From positions 1-12,063 of the forward strand of contig JADGHI010000071.1 in the NCBI GenBank assembly GCA_019689515.1: a stretch of DNA of 12,063 nt, given 5' to 3'. Numbering within the stretch: position 1 is the stretch's first letter; every line of letters starts with the position of its first letter. Origin of the DNA: Acetobacteraceae bacterium (GTDB lineage Bacteria; Pseudomonadota; Alphaproteobacteria; Acetobacterales; Acetobacteraceae). The notes under the pieces are model-generated. The model saw only the letters and a list, made by a program, of their open reading frames with translations. It had not been told where the DNA came from and made no database searches. Below, piece after piece: positions 1 to 6,643 of this stretch. Both the position numbers and the translations under genes were made by a program.

Positions 1-2
1 GC

Positions 3-398
3 CCCGCGGGCTGCGAGATCCACATCCACCGGGACCCCTTCGGCCGCAACGCGGCCGAGGTCTCGGGCAAGGCCCCCTTCTACATCGATGGCTACTTCGC
101 ACGCCCGACGCTCGACACGGCCACCTATCCGTTCCTGCATTCCACCGGGAGCTGGAACGCGCGGCTTTGGCACTACAACGAGCCGCGCGTCGACCGCGCG
201 CTGGAGGCCGCGCGCCTGACCGGCGACCCGGCCAAGCAACGCGAGCACTACCTCGAGATGCAGCGCGCCCTGGCGGAGAACCCGCCTGGCTACATCGCCT
301 ACGCGGTCAACTTCGCCTGCGCCTACCGCGCCAATGTCCGCGACGTGAAGACCCATCCGATGCGGTGGTTCGACCTCCGGCACGGCAGCATCGGCTGA
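3..398 (+). CDS. ABC transporter substrate-binding protein, family 5 (C-terminal part)
   Basis: This is the last 131 residues of an extracytoplasmic solute-binding protein of family 5 (OppA/DppA/NikA type); its start lies left of the window. These proteins capture peptides, nickel chelates or other small ligands in the periplasm and deliver them to the permease pair. The C-terminal pattern is typical: a Trp/Tyr-rich segment (SWNARLWHYNEPRVDRAL), an Asp-Pro-Ala-Lys helix followed by the YLEMQRALAENPP helix, then an aromatic strand (YIAYAVNFACAYRANVRDV) and a short HPMRWFDL tail. The gene ends in TGA 6 bp before the first permease gene, so it is clearly the receptor of that operon. The N-terminal signal peptide and most of the ligand pocket are outside the window, so the ligand cannot be read here. 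Confidence 0.85.
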   Translation, partial: PAGCEIHIHRDPFGRNAAEVSGKAPFYIDGYFARPTLDTATYPFLHSTGSWNARLWHYNEPRVDRALEAARLTGDPAKQREHYLEMQRALAENPPGYIAYAVNFACAYRANVRDVKTHPMRWFDLRHGSIG

Positions 399-404
399 GC
401 GGGA

Positions 405-1361
405 ATGGGCGCCTTCCTGCTGCGCCGGTTCGCCTCGCTCGCCTTCGTGCTGTGGGCGATGACGGTGCTCGTCTTCGCCATCGTGCATATCCTGCCGGGA
501 TCGGTCGCGCACATGATCCTCGGCGAGTACGCGACCGATGCGGCGATCGCGGCGCTGGAGGAGAGGCTCGGCCTCAACGATCCCCTGTATGTCCAGTACT
601 GGCGGTGGTTCAGCGGGATCCTGGCCGGCGACTTCGGCACCTCGCTGACCATGGACCGTCCCGCCGGCCCGCTGATCTTCGAGGCGCTGGGCCGCTCCGC
701 GGTGCTCGCCTCGATCGCCATCGTGCTCGTCGCGGCGATCGGGATCGCGCTCGGCATTCATTCGGCCACCCACGTCGGCACGGCCAGCGACCGTGCGCTG
801 ACGCTGGGGCAGTACTTCTTCATCGCGGTGCCCGAGTTCTTCTGGTGCATCCTGGTGATCCTGTTCTTCGCCGTCTGGCTCGGCTGGCTGCCGGCCACGG
901 GATACACGCCGCTCGCCGAGGGCGGGCTGCTGGGCTGGGCGAAGCACCTGATCCTGCCGGTCTCGACGCTGGTGCTCGGGCTGATCGCGCATGTCTCGCG
1001 CCTGACGCGTTCCTCCATGCTTGAGGCGATCGAGAGCCGCTACGTGCTCGCCGCGCGCGCCAAGGGCCTGCCCGAGCGGACGGTGCTGCGGCGCCACGCC
1101 CTGCCGAACGCGCTCCTGCCCGCGATCACCGTGATCGCCGTGGACATCGGCATCCTCATCGGCGGCATCGTGGTGGTCGAAAGCGTGTTCGCCTACCCCG
1201 GCCTCGGCCGCATGCTGGTCTATGCGATAGAGAACCAGGACCTGCCGCTGCTCATGGGCGGCATGATCGTGGTGACCGCCGTCTATGCGCTGGCGAACCT
1301 CGCGGCCGACATCCTCTACGCGGTGCTCAACCCGCGCATCCGCGTCGGCGGTGCGGTGTGA
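405..1361 (+). CDS. ABC transporter permease, DppB/OppB type
   Basis: This is an inner-membrane permease subunit of a peptide/nickel-type ABC importer. It has 318 residues, normal for DppB. Hydrophobic segments lie near residues 7-30, 98-118, 136-158, 183-200, 240-263 and 285-306, giving the six membrane spans of the family. The cytoplasmic coupling (EAA) loop is at about 214-235 (AARAKGLPERTVLRRHALPN) and contacts the ATPase. The VESVFAYPGLGRML stretch at 258-271 is highly characteristic of this subfamily. ATG 405 is chosen because it lies 6 bp after the binding-protein stop and begins the usual cytoplasmic Leu-Leu-Arg-Arg leader; the ribosome site is weak, suggesting translational coupling. 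It is followed by the second permease with a 4-bp overlap. The transported compound is unknown. Confidence 0.93.
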   Translation: MGAFLLRRFASLAFVLWAMTVLVFAIVHILPGSVAHMILGEYATDAAIAALEERLGLNDPLYVQYWRWFSGILAGDFGTSLTMDRPAGPLIFEALGRSAVLASIAIVLVAAIGIALGIHSATHVGTASDRALTLGQYFFIAVPEFFWCILVILFFAVWLGWLPATGYTPLAEGGLLGWAKHLILPVSTLVLGLIAHVSRLTRSSMLEAIESRYVLAARAKGLPERTVLRRHALPNALLPAITVIAVDIGILIGGIVVVESVFAYPGLGRMLVYAIENQDLPLLMGGMIVVTAVYALANLAADILYAVLNPRIRVGGAV

Positions 1362-2206
1362 GCGCGACGGTCGCCACGCCCGCCCACCGGCTGCCCCGCA
1401 CCCTCGTCACCGGGCTCCTCGTCGTCGGCGCGATCGCGCTGCTCGCGGCGCTCGGCCCCTGGATCGCGCCCTACGACCCCGATGCCTTCGACATGCGGGC
1501 CCGGCTGCAGCCGCCCTCCGCGGCGCACTGGTTCGGCACGGACGAGTTCGGGCGCGACGTGCTCTCCCGCGTGCTCTCCGGCGCGCACCACTCGATCCTC
1601 ATGGGGGTCGGCGCGACGGCGATCAGCCTGGCCATCGGCGTCCCGCTCGGCCTGATCGCCGCCTTCCGGCGCGGCTGGACGGAAGAGGTCGTCATGCGGT
1701 GCATAGACCTCATGATCTCGCTGCCGCCCGTGCTGCTCGGCCTGCTGATCCTCGCCGTCACCGAGCCCGGCCTCTGGAAGACCATCCTCGCCGTCGGCCT
1801 CGTCTACGTGCCGATCATGACGCGCATCTCGCGCGCCGTCGCGCTGGACCTCCTCTCGGAGGATTTCGTCGAGGCGGCGCGCGCGCGGGGCGAGGGCGCC
1901 TACCACATCCTCGTCCGCGAGATCCTGCCGAATGCCTGGCCGCCGCTGATCGTCGAGACGGCGCTGCGCATCACCTTCGCCATCCTCCTCGGCTCCGCCC
2001 TGTCGTTCCTCGGCCTCGGGCCGCAGCCGCCGGCGAGCGAGTGGGGGCTCATGATCGCGGAATCCAGGCCCTTCATCGCCGAGGCCCCCTGGATCGGCCT
2101 CGCGCCGGGACTCTCTCTCTGCCTGCTCCTGATCGCGGTGAACACCGTCGGCGAGGGCCTGCGCGACCTGCTGGACCCGCGGCTCCGGGGGCGCGGGCAT
2201 GGCTGA
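1358..2206 (+). CDS. ABC transporter permease, DppC/OppC type
   Basis: This is the second permease subunit, 282 residues, pairing with the preceding protein to form the transmembrane channel. It shows the DppC hallmarks in order: an N-terminal cytoplasmic arm and first membrane span (about 17-34), the HWFGTDEFGRDVLSRVL motif at 57-73 just after it, further spans at about 80-102, 117-134, 142-158 and 203-220, the EAA loop at about 169-193 (DFVEAARARGEGAYHILVRE), and a C-terminal span ending in the LLDPRLRGRG tail. The start is GTG 1358, sharing bases with the TGA of the first permease (GTGA overlap), which points to translational coupling. Its 3' end overlaps the ATPase gene by 8 bp. Nothing is missing from the family pattern. 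Confidence 0.93.
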   Translation: MSATVATPAHRLPRTLVTGLLVVGAIALLAALGPWIAPYDPDAFDMRARLQPPSAAHWFGTDEFGRDVLSRVLSGAHHSILMGVGATAISLAIGVPLGLIAAFRRGWTEEVVMRCIDLMISLPPVLLGLLILAVTEPGLWKTILAVGLVYVPIMTRISRAVALDLLSEDFVEAARARGEGAYHILVREILPNAWPPLIVETALRITFAILLGSALSFLGLGPQPPASEWGLMIAESRPFIAEAPWIGLAPGLSLCLLLIAVNTVGEGLRDLLDPRLRGRGHG

Positions 2207-4214
2207 GGCCCTGCTGGATGTGGCAGGGCTGTCGGTTAGCTATGCGACGCGGCGCGGCCTGGTGCATGCGCTGCAGGACGTCTCGCTCGCCATACCGCGC
2301 GGCGGTGCGATGGGCCTTGTGGGCGAGAGCGGCTCAGGCAAGTCCTCGATGGTGCTCGCCCTGCTGGGGCTGCTCGACAAGGGAGCCCGGCTGGAGGCGG
2401 ATCGCCTCGATTTTGCCGGCGAGGACCTGCGCCAGGCCTGCGCCCGGCTGCGCGGCTCGCGGATCGGCACCGTCTTCCAGGATCCGGCCGCAGCGCTGAA
2501 TCCCGCCCTGCGCATCGGCTTTCAGGTCGCCGAGCCCTTGGTGCAGCACCGCAGGCTGCCGCAACCCATCGCCCTCGCCCGTGCGGTCGAACTGCTGGCC
2601 GAGATGGGCATCCCGCGCCCGGCGGAGGTCGCACAGGCCTATCCGCACCAACTCTCCGGCGGGATGAAGCAGCGGGCGGTCATCGCCACCGCGCTCGCCT
2701 GCGAGCCCGAGCTGCTGCTGCTCGACGAGCCGACCACCGCCCTCGACGTCACGGTCGAGGCGCAGATCCTCGACCTCCTGGAGAGGCTGCGCCGCGACCG
2801 CCAGGTGGCTCTGCTGCTCGTCAGCCACAACCTCGGCATCGTGGACCGCCTCTGCGACCGCCTCACGGTGCTCTATGCCGGCCGCGTGGTCGAGCAGGGC
2901 GACGCGGCCACGATGCTCCGCGCGCCGCGCCACCCCTACACGCGCGGCCTGCTCGCGGCCCTGCCGCGCGCCGACCGCGGGCAGCTGCAGCGCCTCGCGC
3001 CCATCCCTGGCGGCCTACCCGACCTCACTCGCCCCGAATCCGGCTGCAATTTCGCCGCGCGCTGTCCGTTCCGGGCGGAGGGGTGCGACGCGCCGCAGGC
3101 GCTGCGCGACGTGGCCGGTCGCGCGGTGCGCTGCCATCGCGCGGAGGAGCTGGGCGATACGCCTTGGCCGCGCCCCGGGCACACCGCGGCGCAACGCGCG
3201 CCGCTCGGCGCCATGCTGCTCGAGGCCGAGGGCCTGGCACGCCGCTTCAGGCTGGGGGGTGGCTTCCTCCAGATGTTCCGCAGCCGTGCGGAGGTGCGCG
3301 CGGTGGACGGCGTGTCGCTCTCGCTGCGCCGCGGCGAGGTGCTCGGCCTGGTGGGCGAATCGGGCTGCGGCAAGACCACGCTTGGCCGCCTCCTGCTGCG
3401 CCTGATCGAAGCCGATGCAGGCACGATCCGCTTCGACGGGCAGCCGGTCTCGCCGCGGCCCGACGCGGCTTTCCGCCGCCGCGCCCAGATCGTGTTCCAG
3501 AACCCCGACAGCTCGCTCAATCCCCGCCAGACCGTCGAGCAGGCGCTGCTGCGGCCGCTGGTGCGCTTCGGCCTGGCCTCGGGCGCGGCCGCCGACCGCG
3601 AGGTGGACCGGCTGCTCGAGCGGGTGCGGCTGAGCCCCGCCTATCGTCCGCGCTACCCGCACCAGATGTCGGGCGGCGAGAAGCAGCGCATCGGCATCGC
3701 CCGGGCGCTCGCCTCGCGTCCGGACTTCCTCGTCTGCGACGAGGCGGTCTCGGCGCTCGACGTCTCGGTGCAGGCGGCGGTGCTGAACCTGCTCGCCGAC
3801 CTGCGCGACGAGCTCGGCGTCGCCTTCCTCTTCATCTCGCACGACATCGGCGTGGTTGCGCACATCGCGGACCGGATCGCGGTGATGTATCGCGGCGTCA
3901 TCGTCGAGGAGGGCCCGACGCAGGCCGTGCTCGCGCCGCCCTACCATCCCTACACCCAGGCGCTGCTCTCCGCCGTGCCGCTGGTCGGGCAGAGCGGTCG
4001 CGCCACGACCCGGCTGCGGCTGGTCGGCGATGTGTCCGCCACCGGCCCGGCGAGCGGCTGCCCCTTCGCCCATCGCTGCCCGGTGAAGATCGGCGCGCCC
4101 TGCGAGCGGCAAGCACCGGCCATGCGCGAGGTGGCGGTCGGGCACCGCATCGCCTGCCATTTGCCGATCGAGGAAATGGCGCGCGCGCCGCACGCGCTCA
4201 TGGCGACGGAATGA
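2199..4214 (+). CDS. Dual ATPase subunit of peptide-type ABC importer (DppD-DppF fusion, GsiA-like)
   Basis: One 671-residue protein carries both ATPase subunits that are often encoded separately as DppD and DppF; GsiA of the glutathione importer has the same design. The first domain has Walker A GESGSGKS at 42-49, a Q-loop at about Gln94, signature LSGGMKQ at 152-158, Walker B ending in LLLLDEP (Asp176, Glu177) and the switch His210. The second has Walker A GESGCGKT at 386-393, Q-loop Gln434, signature MSGGEKQ at 490-496, Walker B FLVCDEA (Asp514, Glu515) and His548. Each half ends in the oligopeptide/dipeptide C-terminal extension with HPYT and spaced cysteines (Cys283, 289, 296, 312; Cys621, 627, 635, 653), a pattern linked in DppD/OppD-type proteins to an iron-sulfur cluster. 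All ATP-binding motifs are intact, so both sites look active. It closes the importer operon; its last 17 bp overlap the opposite-strand HutI-like gene. Confidence 0.95.
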   Translation: MAEALLDVAGLSVSYATRRGLVHALQDVSLAIPRGGAMGLVGESGSGKSSMVLALLGLLDKGARLEADRLDFAGEDLRQACARLRGSRIGTVFQDPAAALNPALRIGFQVAEPLVQHRRLPQPIALARAVELLAEMGIPRPAEVAQAYPHQLSGGMKQRAVIATALACEPELLLLDEPTTALDVTVEAQILDLLERLRRDRQVALLLVSHNLGIVDRLCDRLTVLYAGRVVEQGDAATMLRAPRHPYTRGLLAALPRADRGQLQRLAPIPGGLPDLTRPESGCNFAARCPFRAEGCDAPQALRDVAGRAVRCHRAEELGDTPWPRPGHTAAQRAPLGAMLLEAEGLARRFRLGGGFLQMFRSRAEVRAVDGVSLSLRRGEVLGLVGESGCGKTTLGRLLLRLIEADAGTIRFDGQPVSPRPDAAFRRRAQIVFQNPDSSLNPRQTVEQALLRPLVRFGLASGAAADREVDRLLERVRLSPAYRPRYPHQMSGGEKQRIGIARALASRPDFLVCDEAVSALDVSVQAAVLNLLADLRDELGVAFLFISHDIGVVAHIADRIAVMYRGVIVEEGPTQAVLAPPYHPYTQALLSAVPLVGQSGRATTRLRLVGDVSATGPASGCPFAHRCPVKIGAPCERQAPAMREVAVGHRIACHLPIEEMARAPHALMATE

Positions 4215-5409
4215 CTCGGCCGCCCCGCACCACCTGCCGTTCCGGGGCCGCGCCGAGCCAGTAGCAGAGCGCGGCAGGCTCGCTCACCTCCCACAGCACG
4301 AAGTCCGCCGGCAGGCCGACGCGCAGCTCGCCCGCCGTGCCGGCGAGCCCGAGGGCGCGCGCACCCTCCACCGTCAGGCCGCGCAACGCCTCGGTGACCG
4401 TCATGCGGAACAGCGAACAGCCTAGCGCAAGCACCAGCAGCGGCGACAGGACCGGCGAGCTGCCCGGGTTGCAGTTGCTGGCCAGCGCCATCCGCACGCC
4501 GTGGCGGCGGAACAGCTCGATCGGCGGACGGCGCGTCTCGTTGAGGAACAGATTCGAGCCTGGCAGCAGCATCGCCACCGTGCCGCTGCGCGCCATCGCC
4601 GCGACGCTCTCCTCGCTGGCGTGTTCCAGATGATCGGCCGACAGTGCTCCGATCGCCGCGAGCGCGCCGGCGCCCCCGACGTCGGCGTACTGGTCCGTGT
4701 GGCCGCGCACCGGCAGTCCCGCCGCCTGCGCCGAGGCGTATAGGCGCAGCATGTCAGCGCGCTCGATGGTGAGGCCCTCGATGGCGCCGTCGCAGATGTC
4801 GGCGAGGCCTTCCGCCAGCACGGCCGGCAGCACCTCGGCGATCAGATGGTCGATGTAGTCCGCGCTGCGTCCGGCGAATTCGGGCGGCAGCGCGTGGGCG
4901 CCAAGGAAGGAGGTGACGACGCGCACCCCATGCTCGCGCCCGAGCCGCCTAGCCGCACGCAGCATGCGGAGCTCACCCTCTCGCTCCAGCGCGTAGCCGG
5001 ACTTGATCTCCAGCGTCGTCACGCCCTCCGCCATCAGGCGCGCGAGGCGCGGTGCGGCCAGGGCCACCAACAGGTCCTCGCTCGCCTCGCGCGTGGCACG
5101 CACGGTGGCCAGGATGCCGCCGCCCTCCGCCGCCAGCTGGCGCCGCGTCGTGCCGGCAAGCTGGCGCTCGAACTCCCCGACGCGGTCGCCGGCGAAGACG
5201 AGATGCGTGTGCCCGTCTACGAAGCCCGGCAGCACGAACCCCCCGCCCGCGTCGTGCCTGCGCCGCACCGGCGTGGCCGGCAGATCGGCCATGGGGCCGA
5301 CCCAGGCGATGCGGCCTCCGGCGGTGGCCAGCGCGCCCGGCTCGATGATGCCGAGCCCTTCGCCTTGCATCGTCACCAGGCGGGCATCGACCCAGAGATC
5401 ATCCCACAC
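4198..5409 (-). CDS. HutI-like imidazolonepropionase (variant active site)
   Basis: This 403-residue protein of the amidohydrolase superfamily has the full length and order of imidazolonepropionase, which hydrolyses 4-imidazolone-5-propanoate to N-formimino-glutamate in histidine breakdown. Visible: the metal-binding HTH pair His67/His69 in DGHTHLVFAGDR (with Arg76), SGYAL with Tyr139, GAHALPPEF with His172, His237 in RGHTDQY, ADHLEH with His260, and a C-terminal GLPADFVLWE strand. Two positions differ from what I recall of well-studied HutI enzymes: HAEQ is HTDQ here (Glu to Asp239) and the metal/catalytic Asp of TDxNPG is Asn312 in SNCNPGSSP. The start is GTG 5409, overlapping the upstream Rid gene by 11 bp. 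No hutH, hutU, hutG or hutF is nearby, so assignment to histidine catabolism is not supported by context; the substrate may be another imidazolone or cyclic ureide. Family assignment is firm, function less so. Confidence 0.85.
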   Translation of the reverse strand: MWDDLWVDARLVTMQGEGLGIIEPGALATAGGRIAWVGPMADLPATPVRRRHDAGGGFVLPGFVDGHTHLVFAGDRVGEFERQLAGTTRRQLAAEGGGILATVRATREASEDLLVALAAPRLARLMAEGVTTLEIKSGYALEREGELRMLRAARRLGREHGVRVVTSFLGAHALPPEFAGRSADYIDHLIAEVLPAVLAEGLADICDGAIEGLTIERADMLRLYASAQAAGLPVRGHTDQYADVGGAGALAAIGALSADHLEHASEESVAAMARSGTVAMLLPGSNLFLNETRRPPIELFRRHGVRMALASNCNPGSSPVLSPLLVLALGCSLFRMTVTEALRGLTVEGARALGLAGTAGELRVGLPADFVLWEVSEPAALCYWLGAAPERQVVRGGRVIPSP

Positions 5410-6139
5410 GCGCGCGTACGTCCACTTCCATGAGGATCTCCGGCGCCGCCAGCCCCTTCACCACCAGCGCCGTCAATGGCACCGGACAGGAGGCGAAGCG
5501 CGGCACCACCGTCCGCAGGACCGGCGCGAACCACGCACGGTCGGTGACGTAGACCGTCGCGTGCACCACGTCGGCCAATCCCGCGCCGGCTTCGGCCAGA
5601 AGCGCCTCGACATTCGCCATGGCCACCCGGGCTTGCGCGCCGGGATCGCCTGTGCCCTGGAAGACGCCGTCGAGCGTCATGCCGGTCTGCCCGCGCAGGA
5701 AGACGTCACGGCCGGCCTTTACCGCCATGCAGAACTCCGCCACGAAGGGCTGATGCTCCCGCCCGTACGGCATGGATGTCGACCGGTAGGGCCGGAGCCG
5801 TTCGTGCGGCCCACCGGGCACAGCCCAGGCATCCAGCTGGAACAGGGCGTGCGGATCGTCGAGGCCGTTGACGATCAGCCCGGTGCTGACCGGCCGCACG
5901 CCGAGCAGGCGTCGGCCCATGACGGCGTAGACCGCCTGGCGGAAGGCGCGGTCGGTGATCTGCATGGTGATCTTGCAGACGTCGCCGAGGCCGCCGCCCG
6001 AGGATGCGAGCCTGGCCTCGAGCATGTCGAACACCGCCTCGGCCTGGGCGGCCGCGGCCTCGGGCGTGTGCCCGCGCGGCTCTCCGGTGCTGATTCCCCC
6101 GAGCAGCAGCGCCCCGCCGGACGCGAGCGCCGCCCTCAC
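5399..6139 (-). CDS. Tandem two-domain Rid (YjgF/YER057c/UK114) family protein
   Basis: This 246-residue protein is made of two Rid domains. Domain 1 spans about 1-110 (ALLLGGISTGE, ITDRAFRQAVYAVMGRRL, VSTGLIVNGLDDPHALFQLDAW) and domain 2 about 123-246 (FCMAVKAGRDVFLRGQTG, VYVTDRAWFAPVL, TALVVKGLAAPEILMEVDV). Rid proteins form trimers with active clefts between subunits; the classical RidA group hydrolyses reactive enamines/imines. The Arg that binds the substrate carboxylate in classical RidA (within ARS before VEVARLP) is replaced in both domains, by STG (85-87) and LTA (222-224), so classical imine deaminase activity is doubtful. Domain 2 is much closer to the neighbouring single-domain Rid protein than domain 1, suggesting local duplication. 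The start chosen is GTG 6139, overlapping the upstream TGA in a GTGA junction; reading further upstream gives only arginine-rich nonsense. Domain 1 therefore lacks about 20 N-terminal residues present in domain 2. Confidence 0.82.
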   Translation of the reverse strand: MRAALASGGALLLGGISTGEPRGHTPEAAAAQAEAVFDMLEARLASSGGGLGDVCKITMQITDRAFRQAVYAVMGRRLLGVRPVSTGLIVNGLDDPHALFQLDAWAVPGGPHERLRPYRSTSMPYGREHQPFVAEFCMAVKAGRDVFLRGQTGMTLDGVFQGTGDPGAQARVAMANVEALLAEAGAGLADVVHATVYVTDRAWFAPVLRTVVPRFASCPVPLTALVVKGLAAPEILMEVDVRARVG

Positions 6140-6543
6140 GCCGGGATCACCGCGTCGACGTCGATCTCGACGAGCATCTCGGGCAGGGCGAGGCCGCTGA
6201 CGATCAGGCCCGTGCCCACCGGGGCGATGTCGCCGAGATGGCGGCCGATCACCTGGTAGACCGGCTCGCGGAAGGCGCGGTCGGTGATGTAGGTGGTGAT
6301 CTTGCAGATGTGCTCCATCTTCGCTCCGGCCTCCTCCAGCAGGACCTTCACGTTGCGCATCGCCTGGTCGGCCTGAGCGGCCGCGTCGCCGACGCCCGTG
6401 AACCCGCCGTCGAGCGTGAAGCCCGTCTGGCCACGCAGGAAGACCAGGTTGCCGGCGCGCACCGCCATGCACATTTCGTTCTTGATGTCCTGGTCCTTGT
6501 AGAAGAGGCCGGTGTTGAAGCGGCGGAAGCGCTGATGGGCCAT
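6136..6543 (-). CDS. Rid family protein (single domain)
   Basis: This 135-residue, single-domain Rid (YjgF/YER057c/UK114) protein has the usual length. Recognisable parts are the strand CMAVRAGNLVFLRGQTGFTLDG (about 25-46), the helix AAAQADQAMRNVKVLLEEAG, the ICKITTYITDRAF strand (79-91) and the C-terminal TGLIVSGLALPEMLVEIDVDAV (111-132). The classical carboxylate-binding Arg is absent (VGTGL at 109-113), placing it outside the proven RidA imine deaminases. ATG 6543 is preferred because a strong ribosome site, GGGAGG (complement of 6549-6554), lies 5 bases upstream and because the longer open frame to the right is antisense to the amidohydrolase gene. It is the first gene of the leftward operon and is coupled to the tandem Rid gene by a 4-bp overlap. 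Likely a small cytoplasmic enzyme or metabolite-damage protein serving the same pathway. Confidence 0.88.
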   Translation of the reverse strand: MAHQRFRRFNTGLFYKDQDIKNEMCMAVRAGNLVFLRGQTGFTLDGGFTGVGDAAAQADQAMRNVKVLLEEAGAKMEHICKITTYITDRAFREPVYQVIGRHLGDIAPVGTGLIVSGLALPEMLVEIDVDAVIPA

Positions 6544-6643
6544 CGGGGCCTCCCTCGGTGCGGGGTGCCGCGGCGCACGCTCATGGCTTGTCCCGCGGGC
6601 CGAGCATGCAAGACTGGCCCGCCCGCACACAAGGAGAACCCGG
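6544..6643. promoter_or_regulatory. Divergent intergenic spacer between Rid operon and amidohydrolase gene
   Basis: These 100 bp separate two head-to-head starts, so promoters for both directions must lie here or within the flanking coding ends. The leftward ribosome site is GGGAGG (complement of 6549-6554); the rightward one is AAGGAG at 6631-6636. The middle holds an 8-bp palindrome CCCGCGGG (6592-6599) and GCATGC, flanked by CTTG (about 6587-6590) and CAAG (about 6609-6612), an arrangement that could be an operator. I could not identify convincing -35/-10 boxes on either strand. No regulator gene is seen in the window. Confidence 0.5.

Noticed and set aside
6140..6472. Extension of the tandem Rid protein to an ATG at 6472
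   Set aside because: The extra residues are Arg/Gly/Pro-rich and are the out-of-frame reading of the preceding Rid gene.
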